Below, one piece after another: positions 1-10,747 of a DNA stretch of 64,000 nucleotides. Location: contig CABXQD010000003.1 in the NCBI GenBank assembly GCA_902514275.1, positions 1-64,000 on the forward strand. The letters are read 5' to 3'. This DNA comes from an uncultured marine group I thaumarchaeote. Lineage in GTDB: Archaea > Thermoproteota > Nitrososphaeria > Nitrososphaerales > Nitrosopumilaceae. The position numbers were made by a program, and so were the translations under genes. The notes under the pieces were generated by a model. The model searched no databases, was not told the origin of the DNA, and was given only the letters and a program-made list of their open reading frames with translations. Position 1 is the stretch's first letter. Each line of letters opens with the position of its first letter.

Positions 1-65
1 ATAAATTATCAAAAATTGTTAAATCCAATATGGATATTAACTCAATTGAGAAAATGTTACAATGA
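1..65 (+). CDS. C-terminal end of an upstream CDS cut by the window edge (...KLSKIVKSNMDINSIEKMLQ*), product unknown
   Basis: Open frame from base 3 to TGA at 63-65, overlapping the ATG of the cbiB-like gene (ATGA overlap), as expected in an operon. Confidence 0.5.
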   Translation, partial: KLSKIVKSNMDINSIEKMLQ

Positions 66-1033
66 TTCTTGAATCTATATCTATTATCGGTTTTGCAATT
101 TTAATAGATTTGATTTTTGGTGATCCAAAAAATCGTTATCATCCAACAGCTTGGATAGGAACATTAATTGCAAAATTTACCCCAATTTTAAAACATCAAA
201 ATTCTTTATTTGAAAAAATTGGTGGTGTTTTCATAATAATATTTACTTCTAGTATTGTAATTTTGTTATTATCGAGTATTGATATTGGAATATCTTTAAT
301 CACTGTTGATTACGTATCATTAATTATTTCTGTAATTGTTGGAGCATTATTACTTAAAACAACCATTGCGATTCGTGGAATGGAAAAACACGCAATTAGT
401 GTTTTGGAATCTTTGGAGGATAATAATTTGGATATGGCTAGAAATTATTTATCTATGATTGTAAAACGAAAGACCACAAATTTAGATAAAAATCATGTAT
501 TTTCAGGCGTATTGGAGAGTATCAGTGAAAATACTGTTGATGGTATTACTGGACCTATGTTTTATTATGCAATTTTTGGCTTATTTGGTGCATTTGTCTA
601 TAGAGTAATCAATACTGCAGATTCAATGATTGGATACAAAAATGATATTTTTAAAAATTTAGGATGGTTTACAGCTAAATGTGATACAATCTTAAATTAT
701 ATTCCATCTAGGCTCACTGGATTAATGATGGTTGTTTCTGCAGCAATTTTGCAAAATAATTGGAAAAATTCTTACAAAATAATGATAAGAGATGGTAAAA
801 CAACTGAAAGTCCTAATGCTGGATATCCTATGGCAGCACTTGCAGGTGCTTTAGAAACTAAATTTGAAAAAATTAATCATTACAAATTAGGTGATGGTGA
901 AATTGTTTTAACAAAGTCTCATGTCTTATCTGCAATTAAAATTATGAAATTAACATCAATTCTTTTCTTTGGAACAATTGTAGTTCCAATAATTTTTATT
1001 TTGTATTTGATTGGATGGTGGCTTTATGTTTAA
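62..1033 (+). CDS. cbiB: Adenosylcobinamide-phosphate synthase (CbiB/CobD family)
   Basis: FGDPKNRYHPTAWIG, ENTVDGITGPMFYY, SPNAGYPMAALAGAL motifs; followed by cobS and cobY-like genes. Confidence 0.92.
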   Translation: MILESISIIGFAILIDLIFGDPKNRYHPTAWIGTLIAKFTPILKHQNSLFEKIGGVFIIIFTSSIVILLLSSIDIGISLITVDYVSLIISVIVGALLLKTTIAIRGMEKHAISVLESLEDNNLDMARNYLSMIVKRKTTNLDKNHVFSGVLESISENTVDGITGPMFYYAIFGLFGAFVYRVINTADSMIGYKNDIFKNLGWFTAKCDTILNYIPSRLTGLMMVVSAAILQNNWKNSYKIMIRDGKTTESPNAGYPMAALAGALETKFEKINHYKLGDGEIVLTKSHVLSAIKIMKLTSILFFGTIVVPIIFILYLIGWWLYV

Positions 1034-1751
1034 ACAAATTGGTTCAGTATTTTCTTTCTTAACCATATTACCAACATCAAATTCTACATTAGATGATATT
1101 GCAAAATACATGTATCTATTTCCTGTTGTTGGAATTATAATTGGAATTTTAGTTGGTTCATTTGGTTTTGGTTTATCCTTTCTTTTAGATCCAATCATAG
1201 TTAGTTTTCTTGTAGTTGTATCAATTGCAATAATTACTGGAATTCATCATGCGGATGGTTTAGCTGATTTTGCTGATGGTCTTATGGTAAAAGGAAACAA
1301 ACAGAAAAAGCTAAATGCAATGAAAGATCTTTCTACTGGTTCTGCAGGTGTAGTTGCAATTGTTTTGTATTTGATTGGATTAGTTGTTGCGATTTCACTT
1401 ACAACTGGATTTGATTTGTTTAAAGCAATTTTGATTAGTGAAATTTTAGCAAAATTCTCAATGGTTTTAATGGCAAGTTTGGGAAATTCAGCGTCATTAG
1501 GCTCAAATTCACCTTTTATGAAAATCATGAAAGATAAGAAAAAATTGATGGCAGCGTTTCTAATTATGATAATCCCTGTTGCTATTTTGGGTGAAACTAC
1601 TGGGCTTGTAATGCTAGGCGTAACTTTTATTGTTACATTGATAATTTTAGTAATTTCTAATCGTAGTTTTGGCGGTATAACTGGTGATGTTCTTGGTTCA
1701 ACAAATGAGTTAACTCGTTTAGCATCATTAATGGTGTTTGTATCACTATGA
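1011..1751 (+). CDS. cobS: Adenosylcobinamide-GDP ribazoletransferase (cobalamin synthase)
   Basis: FLTILP N-terminus, HHADGLADFADGLM motif; overlaps cbiB. Confidence 0.92.
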   Translation: MDGGFMFKQIGSVFSFLTILPTSNSTLDDIAKYMYLFPVVGIIIGILVGSFGFGLSFLLDPIIVSFLVVVSIAIITGIHHADGLADFADGLMVKGNKQKKLNAMKDLSTGSAGVVAIVLYLIGLVVAISLTTGFDLFKAILISEILAKFSMVLMASLGNSASLGSNSPFMKIMKDKKKLMAAFLIMIIPVAILGETTGLVMLGVTFIVTLIILVISNRSFGGITGDVLGSTNELTRLASLMVFVSL

Positions 1752-2332
1752 TTGGTTTAGTTATGGCAGGTGGAAAAGGCACTCGCATGAATTTAGATGA
1801 TGAAAAATTACTGCTCAAATATAAAAAACCAATAATTCTTCATGTCATTGATTCTTTAAAAGACTCAAATTGTTTTTCAAAAATTTTTGCGTTAACCAGT
1901 CCTAATTCTCCAAAGACAAAAAATTTTTTACAAGAAAATAATGTAGAAATTATTAATACAAATGGTATTGGATACGTTGAAGATTTAAATTTCATACTTC
2001 AATCAACGAATGATTATGTTTTAGTAACTTCTGGTGATTTACCATTATTAGATCAAGATATAATAAAAAAAATTGTTAAACATCACGATCCTAAAAAAAT
2101 TTGGACAAGTGTACTTGTCACTAACAAATTTTTAACTATGATTGGATTAGAATCTGATTACTCAATACAGTACAATGATCAAACATGTAATTATACTGGA
2201 ATTTCTATAATTAATGCCAATAAAATTAATTCATCAAAAAACTTGGATGAAAATTATATTGTTATTGATGATAAAAGAATTGCATTTAATTTGAACACAA
2301 AGCAAGATTATGAATTACTCGGCACTACCTGA
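1748..2332 (+). CDS. cobY: GTP:adenosylcobinamide-phosphate guanylyltransferase-like nucleotidyltransferase
   Basis: MAGGKGTRM nucleotidyltransferase signature; ATGA overlap with cobS. Confidence 0.8.
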   Translation: MIGLVMAGGKGTRMNLDDEKLLLKYKKPIILHVIDSLKDSNCFSKIFALTSPNSPKTKNFLQENNVEIINTNGIGYVEDLNFILQSTNDYVLVTSGDLPLLDQDIIKKIVKHHDPKKIWTSVLVTNKFLTMIGLESDYSIQYNDQTCNYTGISIINANKINSSKNLDENYIVIDDKRIAFNLNTKQDYELLGTT

Positions 2333-2512
2333 AACTTTGCCATTAATTTTTGCTTTAGAACCTGTTGGTTCTGAAATTGTATTGCCACATGAATTGCATG
2401 CAATAACTGTTGATGCATGAGAATACACTATTTGTAATTCACCGCATTCTTCACAATTAACTTTTTGAAACTTACTTGATGGTTTCGGAACTTCGATATG
2501 ATCTTTCTTCAT
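2315..2512 (-). CDS. rps27e: 30S ribosomal protein S27e
   Basis: Zn-ribbon CEECGELQIVYSHASTVIACNSCG. Confidence 0.9.
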   Translation of the reverse strand: MKKDHIEVPKPSSKFQKVNCEECGELQIVYSHASTVIACNSCGNTISEPTGSKAKINGKVSGSAE

Positions 2513-2790
2513 GCTGCTACCAACTCAAATTTCTTAATTCTAACCCCTGTTTTATTGTATTTCTTTTTACAAACAGTACATGTCATAATAGGAGTAACTT
2601 TCTTAGTAACTTTTGCTGGTTTTGCAAGTTTTGGGAATTTTTGTCCACCATAACCTTGTTTACGTTCAGCGTGACGACGTTCACCTCTAGCAGAACCACG
2701 TCTTTTTCCAGCCTTGTAAATGGAGACCTTTTGATCAGTATGTGTTTTACATTTTGCACAATACTTTCTGATCACCTTTGGAATGTTCAT
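2509..2790 (-). CDS. rpl44e: 50S ribosomal protein L44e
   Basis: YCAKCKTHTDQKVSIYKAGKRRG...RRHAERKQGYGGQKFPK; overlaps S27e. Confidence 0.95.
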   Translation of the reverse strand: MNIPKVIRKYCAKCKTHTDQKVSIYKAGKRRGSARGERRHAERKQGYGGQKFPKLAKPAKVTKKVTPIMTCTVCKKKYNKTGVRIKKFELVAA

Positions 2791-2859
2791 ATCAACAAAA
2801 CCTCTTCACCCGTAATTTAAGCATTGAACCTATAATAGTCATAAATTCCATTTATTATT

Positions 2860-4623
2860 ATGAATTCAAGCCTAGCCCATTCTATTAATTCTCTCAATTC
2901 AGTAGCACTTGGTGAGAAAAAAGCTAATCTTGTCTTAACAAATTGCAATTTACTATCTGTTTACACTAGAGAAATCATTCCAAAAAGTCAGATCGCAATA
3001 ATTAATGATCGTATTGCATATGTTGGTCCTGATGCAACTCATACGATAGGACCAAAAACAAAAGTAATTGATATTCATGATAAATTTGTCAGTCCTGGAT
3101 TTGCAGATCCTCATTTGCATATTGATCAATTTGTATTGCCATCTGAATTTGCAAAACAAGCTCTTCTTTGTGGTGTAACATCTCTTTTTTCAGATCCAAT
3201 TGATATTGTTAGTGTTGCAGGTTACAAGGGGTTTCAAGAATTTCTTAAGTTAGGGGAGAATTTACCAATTAGAATTTTTCAAGCAGTTCCAGGAGGACTT
3301 CCTGTAGATGCAAAGTTCAGTAATAGTAAATCATTAAGTCCATCACAAGAAAAAACTGCAATAAAACATCCTCATGTAATTGGGATGGGTGAAGTTTTTT
3401 CATGGACTAAAGTAACTTTACGTGAACCAAAAACAATGAAATCACTTTCAACAATGTTAGAATGTGATTGTATTATTAATGGACATACTGCAGGTGCAAG
3501 TGGAAAAAAACTTAATGCATATGTTTCATCTGGTATACTTTCTTGTCACGAACCAATTAATTTTGATCAAGTGTTAGAAAGATTACGTTTAGGAATGTGG
3601 ATCATGATCAGAGAAGGTTCTATACGTCGTGATTTAAAAGAAATTATTCCACGTGTTTTATCAAATGGAACATATCTTAATCGGTTAATGTTTTGTTCTG
3701 ATGGTCTTGATCCATTAGATATTTCTAAATTTGGTCACATTGATTACTGCATACGTGAATCCATCAAACTTGGCTTAGAACCAATTGATGCGGTTACAAT
3801 GGCATCAAAGAATAATTTTGATTACTATAATATGGGAAAAGATCTTGGTGGTATTGCACCTGGAAAATTAGCTGATATCTTAGTTTTTGATAATTTAAAA
3901 TCATTTAAACCAAAACATGTTTTTGTTGGAGGTAAACTTGTTGTTTCTAATGGTTCTTTTGTAGCTCGCATAAGAAAGAATGTAATTTCTCCGTGGATTA
4001 AAAAAACAGTCAAGTTAAAAAAATTCTCTAAAAATGATTTTCTAATTAAATCCAAAAAAGATCATGTTGTAGCAAATACAATTTTTATGCAAAATGAAAT
4101 AATTACTAAATTGGGAACATCAGAACTTCATTCTAAAGATGGCCATGTTTCTGCATCTTTAGATTCTGATATTTGGAAAATTGCGGCATTTGATAGGATT
4201 CATGGAACAAATCAACATTCGATTGGATTTCTTGAAAATTTTGGTGCTGATATTGGTGCATTTGCTTCAACTTGGAGTTTTCATGAAAATGATTTGATCG
4301 TACTGGGTTCAAATGATTCTGATATGGCAATTGCATCAAACCATTTAATTAAAAATCAAGGTGGATTGGTTGTAGTCAAATCTGGAAAAATTCTTGCTTC
4401 ATTACCTTTACAATTTGGAGGAATAGTTTCTACTGATTCTTTTGAGACTGTCTCATCTAATTTTGAGAAGATCAATAATTCTATTGTAGAAGCAGGATGT
4501 AAATTCACTAGACCCCACCTGATCCCTCTTTTCCTGCCTTTTCTCGCGTTACCTTCGATAAGGATTCTTGCAGGCGGAATAGTTGATGTAAAAAAACGAT
4601 CTTACATATCGCCTATCAATTAG
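2860..4623 (+). CDS. ade: Adenine deaminase
   Basis: Amidohydrolase PGFADPHLHID, GHTAGASGKKLNAYVSSGI, SDG; full-length with C-terminal domain. Confidence 0.9.
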   Translation: MNSSLAHSINSLNSVALGEKKANLVLTNCNLLSVYTREIIPKSQIAIINDRIAYVGPDATHTIGPKTKVIDIHDKFVSPGFADPHLHIDQFVLPSEFAKQALLCGVTSLFSDPIDIVSVAGYKGFQEFLKLGENLPIRIFQAVPGGLPVDAKFSNSKSLSPSQEKTAIKHPHVIGMGEVFSWTKVTLREPKTMKSLSTMLECDCIINGHTAGASGKKLNAYVSSGILSCHEPINFDQVLERLRLGMWIMIREGSIRRDLKEIIPRVLSNGTYLNRLMFCSDGLDPLDISKFGHIDYCIRESIKLGLEPIDAVTMASKNNFDYYNMGKDLGGIAPGKLADILVFDNLKSFKPKHVFVGGKLVVSNGSFVARIRKNVISPWIKKTVKLKKFSKNDFLIKSKKDHVVANTIFMQNEIITKLGTSELHSKDGHVSASLDSDIWKIAAFDRIHGTNQHSIGFLENFGADIGAFASTWSFHENDLIVLGSNDSDMAIASNHLIKNQGGLVVVKSGKILASLPLQFGGIVSTDSFETVSSNFEKINNSIVEAGCKFTRPHLIPLFLPFLALPSIRILAGGIVDVKKRSYISPIN

Positions 4624-4667
4624 GCAATGTTAAAAAGGGGGATTTTGAGAATCGAAAATGAATCTAA

Positions 4668-6293
4668 ATGGCATCAATTCAACAAGGACCAAATGGACCT
4701 GTATTAGTTCTTAAAGAAAGTGCGTTACAACAAAAAGGTAAAGATGCACAACAAAACAATATTGCTGCAGCAAAATTAGTTGCAGAATTAGTTAAAAGTA
4801 GTCTTGGTCCACGTGGTCTTGATAAAATGCTAGTTGATTCCCTAGGCGACGTTACAATTACAAATGATGGTGCTACTATTCTTAAAGAAATTGATGTTCA
4901 ACACCCAGCAGCAAAAATGATTGTTGAGATTTCTAAAACTGTAGATAATGAAGTAGGTGATGGAACAACTTCTTCTGTTGTTTTCGGTGGTGCATTATTG
5001 GCAAGAGCTGAAGATCTTTTGAAAAAAGATGTTCATTCTTCAACAATTATTGAAGGTTTTCAAGCAGCATCTGAAAAAGTTCTTGAGATTTATTCACAAT
5101 TATCTAAAAAAATTCAACCAGATGATAAAGCATCACTTCTTAAAATTGCTTCAACCAGTATGCAATCAAAATTAATTTCTGAAGATAGTTCTAGTTTATC
5201 AAAAATTGTAGTTGATGCAATTCTTAGTATTGCAACAAAAAAAGGTGATCAATATTTTGTTGATCTAGAAAATATTAAAGTTGAAAAGAAACCAGGTGGT
5301 TCAATTGAAGATACACAAATTGTAAAAGGTATTGTTTTAGATAAAGAAATTGTTCATAGTGGAATGCCTACAAGAATAGAAAAAGCAAATATTGCATTAA
5401 TTAATTCTGCATTGGAAATTGAAAAAACTGAAATGAGTGCAGAAATTAGAATTACAGATCCAACTCAAATGCAAATGTTTTTGGAAGAAGAAAATAGAAT
5501 GCTAAAAACAATGGTTGATAAATTACATGATGTTGGTGCCAATGTTTTGATTTGTCAAAAAGGAATTGATGATATCGCACAACATTATCTTTCAAAACAT
5601 GGAATTATGGCAATTCGTCGTGTTAAAGAAAGTGACATGATTAAACTTTCTAAAGCTACAGATGGTCGAGTGATTAGTAACTTAGATGATTTAACTGAAA
5701 AAGATCTTGGTTCTGCTGATTTGGCTCACCAAAAGAAAGTTGAATCTGATAAATGGGTATTCATTGAAGGTTGCAAACATCCACAATCTGTTACATTACT
5801 AATTCGTGGAGGAACTCAAAGAGTAATAGACGAAGTTGATCGTTCAATTCATGATTCATTAATGGTTGTAAAAGATGTTATTGAAAAACCAGAAATTGTT
5901 GCAGGTGGAGGTGCTCCTGAAGCTTTTGCAGCATCTCAAATTAAAGAATGGGCAGATAATTTTAGTGGTCGAGAACAACTTGCAATTAAAAAATATGCTG
6001 AAGCATTAGAGATTATACCATTAACTATTTCTGAAAATGCAGGAATGGATCCAATTGATACAATGGCTACTTTACGATCAAAACAAAATCAAGGTCAAAA
6101 ATGGACTGGTATTGATGCAAAAAATACAAAAATTGCAGATATGATGGCAATTAATGTTGTAGAACCAATTGTAGTTAAAGAGCAGATAATTAAATCTGCA
6201 ACAGAAGCAGCATGTATGATACTCAGAATAGATGACGTTATTGCAATATCTGGTGGTCCAGGTGGCGGTGGCGGCATGCCTCCAATGGGTTAA
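4668..6293 (+). CDS. thsA: Thermosome subunit (group II chaperonin)
   Basis: [40 protein letters not shown]-rich C-terminal tail. Confidence 0.97.
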   Translation: MASIQQGPNGPVLVLKESALQQKGKDAQQNNIAAAKLVAELVKSSLGPRGLDKMLVDSLGDVTITNDGATILKEIDVQHPAAKMIVEISKTVDNEVGDGTTSSVVFGGALLARAEDLLKKDVHSSTIIEGFQAASEKVLEIYSQLSKKIQPDDKASLLKIASTSMQSKLISEDSSSLSKIVVDAILSIATKKGDQYFVDLENIKVEKKPGGSIEDTQIVKGIVLDKEIVHSGMPTRIEKANIALINSALEIEKTEMSAEIRITDPTQMQMFLEEENRMLKTMVDKLHDVGANVLICQKGIDDIAQHYLSKHGIMAIRRVKESDMIKLSKATDGRVISNLDDLTEKDLGSADLAHQKKVESDKWVFIEGCKHPQSVTLLIRGGTQRVIDEVDRSIHDSLMVVKDVIEKPEIVAGGGAPEAFAASQIKEWADNFSGREQLAIKKYAEALEIIPLTISENAGMDPIDTMATLRSKQNQGQKWTGIDAKNTKIADMMAINVVEPIVVKEQIIKSATEAACMILRIDDVIAISGGPGGGGGMPPMG

Positions 6294-6332
6294 ATTTAGT
6301 TAAAACTTAATCATACTACTTTTCATAAATTA

Positions 6333-7202
6333 TTGTTGTACAAAATTGGTGTAGATTTAGGTGGAACAAAAATTGAAATTATTGTTCTTGATGACAATCT
6401 AAATATTTTAGAAAGAAAAAGGGTTCCAACCCCTCAAAATAATTATGATGAAATTATCAATTCAATTGTATCTTTAGTTAATGATGTATCTAAAAATATT
6501 TCTGATTTTTCTTTAGGAATTTGCTGTCCTGGTGCAATTTCAAAACAAACTGGATTAATTAAAAATAGTAATACTCAATGCTTAATTGGCAAATCCTTAA
6601 AAACTGATTTAGAAAATAAACTCCAAAAAAATATCTCTATTGAAAATGATGCTAATTGTTTCACTTTATCTGAATCTAAAATGGGTGCTGGTATTGAATT
6701 TGATTTAGTTTTTGGTGTAATTTTAGGGACTGGTGTGGGTGGAGGAATTGTAATTAATAATATTCTTCATTGTGGTAGAACCAATATTGCTGGTGAATGG
6801 GGACACCATACTTTGCATCAAAATGGTAATTCTTGCTACTGTGGAAAATCTGGTTGTGTGGAGACTTACATTAGTGGACCATCTTTAGAAAAACGTTGGA
6901 ATCATCTTACTGGATTAACCCAATCTATGCCTGAAATTATTAATAATTTTGATTATACTGTTGGAAAACAATGGAAAGATGAATTTCTAGATAATTTTGG
7001 CTATGGTCTTGCAAATGTAATTGATATTTTAGATCCTGATGCAATTATTCTGGGTGGCGGTTTATCAAATATCGATTTTTTATACACTGAAGGTGTGGAG
7101 TCAATTTATTCAAAAGTATTTTCAGATGTTATTGAAACTCCTATATTGAAAAATAAACTTGGAGATTCTTCAGGAGTATTTGGTGCTGCACTTTTAAATT
7201 AA
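6333..7202 (+). CDS. ROK-family sugar kinase/transcriptional regulator-type protein
   Basis: GVDLGGTKIEI, GTGVGGGI, Zn site CYCGKSGCVETYISG. Confidence 0.85.
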   Translation: MLYKIGVDLGGTKIEIIVLDDNLNILERKRVPTPQNNYDEIINSIVSLVNDVSKNISDFSLGICCPGAISKQTGLIKNSNTQCLIGKSLKTDLENKLQKNISIENDANCFTLSESKMGAGIEFDLVFGVILGTGVGGGIVINNILHCGRTNIAGEWGHHTLHQNGNSCYCGKSGCVETYISGPSLEKRWNHLTGLTQSMPEIINNFDYTVGKQWKDEFLDNFGYGLANVIDILDPDAIILGGGLSNIDFLYTEGVESIYSKVFSDVIETPILKNKLGDSSGVFGAALLN

Positions 7203-7471
7203 TTTTCTGGACATCCTTCCATTTTTGCAATGAAATATCCATTAGTCATTATTTCAATTTCAGTATCTTCTGGAACCGATTCTGAATGACAAAACTTACA
7301 TTCTTCCGTAGTAACTTTTGCATTATTTTCTCCAATTGATTTTAGCCATTCTTTTGCAAAAGAAATTGCAGTTACAGAATCGTTTTTGTCAGTAATTACA
7401 TCAAAATGTATTGTATGTCCATCATTTGCTTTTACATAAGTATCAAACACATGAAAATCCATATCTATCAC
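7199..7471 (-). CDS. DUF2024-like conserved protein
   Basis: VFDTYVKANDGHTIHFDVI...CKFCHSE pattern. Confidence 0.55.
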   Translation of the reverse strand: MIDMDFHVFDTYVKANDGHTIHFDVITDKNDSVTAISFAKEWLKSIGENNAKVTTEECKFCHSESVPEDTEIEIMTNGYFIAKMEGCPEN

Positions 7472-7830
7472 AAATTTTTTACATATTCGTCTCTAATTTC
7501 AAGAGTTTTATCTACAATTTCATTTACATCTACATCTAATTCTGTAGTAATCAAAATTAATCCTGCACCTCCAATTGGTATTGTTATTCTATAGATTTTT
7601 TCATATTTTGCTAATGCAAAAATTGGTGTTCCAATTTTGTCTGCAGTTTTTTTCCTTGTTGACCATCGGTAAATTGCTTGTGATAATGATGTTTCAGTTT
7701 CTTCTCTAGTTAGATGCGATGTAACACCTGGTCTTATTTTATCATGAAGTTCACCATAATCATAAACTGCGGCATATCTGATTTTTTCATTGAATTCTAA
7801 TATTTCATCACAAATTTTTTCATAGCTCAT
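7468..7830 (-). CDS. Hypothetical protein
   Basis: ATGA-type overlap with neighbour; ORF between guaA and the DUF2024-like gene. Confidence 0.6.
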   Translation of the reverse strand: MSYEKICDEILEFNEKIRYAAVYDYGELHDKIRPGVTSHLTREETETSLSQAIYRWSTRKKTADKIGTPIFALAKYEKIYRITIPIGGAGLILITTELDVDVNEIVDKTLEIRDEYVKNL

Positions 7831-7839
7831 GATCTTTCA

Positions 7840-9363
7840 CTATTGTGGCTCAATTGTTGCTGGTGGTTTACTTGAAATTGTATATGTTACCCATGTTACA
7901 TCTTCAATTTCGTTAGTGATTCTATTACTCATTTTCTCTAGTACTCCATGTGGCAGTCTTGTCCAATCAGCAGTCATTGCGTCAATAGAATCTACAACTC
8001 TTATCATAACTATGTTTCCATATTTTCTTTCATCGCCTACTACGCCTACTGCTTTATCATCCCCTACAGCGGCATATGCTTGCCAAACTTTAGTATAAAA
8101 TCCAGACTCCATTAATTCTTCTTCAACAATTTTACTTGCTATTTTTGAAATTTGTAATTTTGTCTGAGTTATTTCTCCCATAATTCTAACTGATAATCCT
8201 GGACCTGGAAATGGATGTCTCATGAAAAGATTTTCAGGAACACCTAGAATTTTAGCTATTTCTCTAACTTCATCTTTATATAATTCTCTTAATGGTTCTA
8301 AAATTTCTAAATTCAACCAATCTGGTAATCCTCCAACATTATGATGAGATTTTATTACATCTGCTGGGCCTTTTGAAACCCCACTTTCGATTACATCTGG
8401 ATATAGTGTTCCTTGAGCTAACCATTTGAACGGACCTTCTTTTTCAGCAAAATTTGTAAAAACACGAATGAATTCTTCACCCACAATTTTTCTTTTTTGT
8501 TCCGGATCTTCTATTCCTTTTAATTTTTCAAGAAATTGATTACCTGCATCTATTGATGTAAAATTAACTTTAAAATTTTCTTTAAACATATCTTCTACTT
8601 CTTTTTCTTCATTTAATCTTAACAATCCATTATCTACAAAGACACACTTGAGTCTATTTCCAATTGCTTTGTCAATTAGTAATGCCACTACTGTAGAATC
8701 TATTCCACCACTAACTCCACATAATACATTTCCATCAATTTTAGAAATTTTTTCTACTGCTGTTTCAATAAAACCTTCCATTGTCCAATCTTGTTTTGCA
8801 CCACAAACTTTTAGAACAAAATTCTTTAGAATCTCGGTGCCTTGTTCTGTATGAACTACTTCTGGATGAAATTGAATTCCATATACTGATTTTTCATCTG
8901 ATGCAATTGCAGCTGCTTTTGCCCCTTCAGTATGACCAATTATCTTAAATCCTGATGGAATTTCTTCAGCCTCATCACCATGACTCATCCATGCACGAAC
9001 AGATTCTCCTATACCATTTAACAAATCACTGTCGTTGTCTACTGTTAATAATGATGAACCATATTCTTTGTTTGCTCTTTTTACTTTCCCTCCAAACTTA
9101 TCTACAATTAATTGATGTCCATAACAAATTCCTAGTAATGGTAAATCCATGTCAAAAATTTTATTTTCTGGAACTGGAGCTTCTGAATTATAAACACTAG
9201 ATGGTCCCCCTGAAAAAATTATTCCTTTTGGATTATGTTTTTGAATTTCTTCATAACTGATATCATATGGTACTAACTCTGCAAAAACAGAAAATTCTCT
9301 AATCCTTCTACAAATTAAATGACTATACTGTGAACCAAAGTCTAAAACTAAAATTTTGTCCAT
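7840..9363 (-). CDS. guaA: GMP synthase (glutamine-hydrolysing), fused GATase + ATP-PPase
   Basis: LLGICYGHQLI, GVSGGIDSTVVALLI, HPFPGPGLSVRI. Confidence 0.97.
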   Translation of the reverse strand: MDKILVLDFGSQYSHLICRRIREFSVFAELVPYDISYEEIQKHNPKGIIFSGGPSSVYNSEAPVPENKIFDMDLPLLGICYGHQLIVDKFGGKVKRANKEYGSSLLTVDNDSDLLNGIGESVRAWMSHGDEAEEIPSGFKIIGHTEGAKAAAIASDEKSVYGIQFHPEVVHTEQGTEILKNFVLKVCGAKQDWTMEGFIETAVEKISKIDGNVLCGVSGGIDSTVVALLIDKAIGNRLKCVFVDNGLLRLNEEKEVEDMFKENFKVNFTSIDAGNQFLEKLKGIEDPEQKRKIVGEEFIRVFTNFAEKEGPFKWLAQGTLYPDVIESGVSKGPADVIKSHHNVGGLPDWLNLEILEPLRELYKDEVREIAKILGVPENLFMRHPFPGPGLSVRIMGEITQTKLQISKIASKIVEEELMESGFYTKVWQAYAAVGDDKAVGVVGDERKYGNIVMIRVVDSIDAMTADWTRLPHGVLEKMSNRITNEIEDVTWVTYTISSKPPATIEPQ

Positions 9364-9367
9364 ACTA

Positions 9368-9940
9368 TCACTTACTAATATTTTCCAACATTCTAGTTAA
9401 TGACCATCCTGCGGTGTTAATTAATTCAGTCACTCTTTGTTTTTCTCTGTAATTTTTAATAATAATTTCTCTAATGTCAGTTCCGTTTTTATTAATAATA
9501 TAATTAATGATTGATTCCTTCTGGATCTTTCCATTCTCTGCTTCAACAGAATCCTTCTTCTTCATTTCTCCAATAATTCTATCTAAAAAGAATGATTTGA
9601 ATGGTGGTGTATCTGCATTGATCAAAATTTGTTCATCCAAAATTATTGAGACTTGTTCAGGTGTAACATATGCATTTGCAATTATTTTGCCATCATTTCC
9701 TCTTTTAATTGGAATTGAATTCTCAACTGGTTCTGGCACTTCACTTTTTTCCTCTATTTTAGGTTTAACTTGTGTTTTTAATTTGGATGCCTTGACAAAA
9801 CTAGAATCTTTTAGAAATTCATCTAATACCGTGATATTTTTCTCTAACATGTCAATTCCTTCCTGATGTTTATCTACCTGTTGTAGCATATTTTCTCTTA
9901 AAGCAACTATTTCTTTTACTTGCTCTTCTGAGAATTTCAT
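9368..9940 (-). CDS. Hypothetical protein with N-terminal coiled coil
   Basis: Long ORF directly upstream of guaA on the same strand. Confidence 0.65.
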   Translation of the reverse strand: MKFSEEQVKEIVALRENMLQQVDKHQEGIDMLEKNITVLDEFLKDSSFVKASKLKTQVKPKIEEKSEVPEPVENSIPIKRGNDGKIIANAYVTPEQVSIILDEQILINADTPPFKSFFLDRIIGEMKKKDSVEAENGKIQKESIINYIINKNGTDIREIIIKNYREKQRVTELINTAGWSLTRMLENISK

Positions 9941-9975
9941 AATTTAATTAATCAGTAATGGGTATTAAATGCATT

Positions 9976-10713
9976 CTAGGTAATTATGTTATCCAGTTCT
10001 TGATATGTTATTTTTTTAAATCCTTTAATTGGTTTTGATGTGGTAAATAATTCTGATTTTGTGATCGTTGATAACCAAATTAAAAGATTTTTTCCTATTT
10101 TTAATTTTTTTAATTTTATTTCTCTATCTGATTTTTTTGTATTAGAAAATTTGCCAATTTGATTTCCAAAATCCATTCCAAATAAAATAATTTTCTTTGC
10201 ATCAAAATAACTTGCTAAGAACACTCCTCTATCTCCATCTGTAAAACCTCCAAAATTTTGAATTTTATTAAATGGATTTGTTTGAGTTGTTCCAACACAA
10301 TTTTTCATTTTTTTTACCATCTGCAACTTTTCAATATTGTCACCATGTGCATGTATGACAAATATTGATTTTGTCTTTGATATTTTTTTAATTGTATCTT
10401 CATTTCCATCCAAGTCTGTTACAATGATATCTGGAATAATCCCATTGTCAATTAATGGTTCTAATGAACTATCAGCTGCAATTTTTATGGATTTTTTTAA
10501 TTTTTTTAATTTTGGAATAGCAATTGATAATGATGGACCAGAACCTATAACAAAAACTGTATTCCCTTGTATAATTTCTCTAATTTTTTCTATACTATCT
10601 GTTTTTTTTAAAATTGAATCTAAAATAAGAGCTGATTCTTTATCTTTTTTTTCACTATAGTTCATTTCCTTTAAAATAGTAAAATATCTTTTTTTCCAAC
10701 CTGAAATCATCAT
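9976..10713 (-). CDS. MptE-like 6-hydroxymethylpterin pyrophosphokinase (DUF115 family)
   Basis: VFVIGSGPSLS...DSSLEPLIDNGIIPDIIVTDLDGN...FIVHAHGDN pattern. ORF track start 10722 is a TTG; the ATG at 10713 is preferred. Confidence 0.8.
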   Translation of the reverse strand: MMISGWKKRYFTILKEMNYSEKKDKESALILDSILKKTDSIEKIREIIQGNTVFVIGSGPSLSIAIPKLKKLKKSIKIAADSSLEPLIDNGIIPDIIVTDLDGNEDTIKKISKTKSIFVIHAHGDNIEKLQMVKKMKNCVGTTQTNPFNKIQNFGGFTDGDRGVFLASYFDAKKIILFGMDFGNQIGKFSNTKKSDREIKLKKLKIGKNLLIWLSTITKSELFTTSKPIKGFKKITYQELDNIIT

Positions 10714-10747
10714 ATAACTCAAATTGTATGAGGTTTTGATAAACTAT

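Noticed and set aside
2476-2820. 114-aa plus-strand ORF over the S27e/L44e genes
   Set aside because: Antisense to two clear ribosomal protein genes; composition (F/S/T-rich) typical of shadow ORFs.
8648-9200. Plus-strand ORFs 8648-8854 and 8955-9200 inside guaA
   Set aside because: Fully antisense to conserved guaA sequence.
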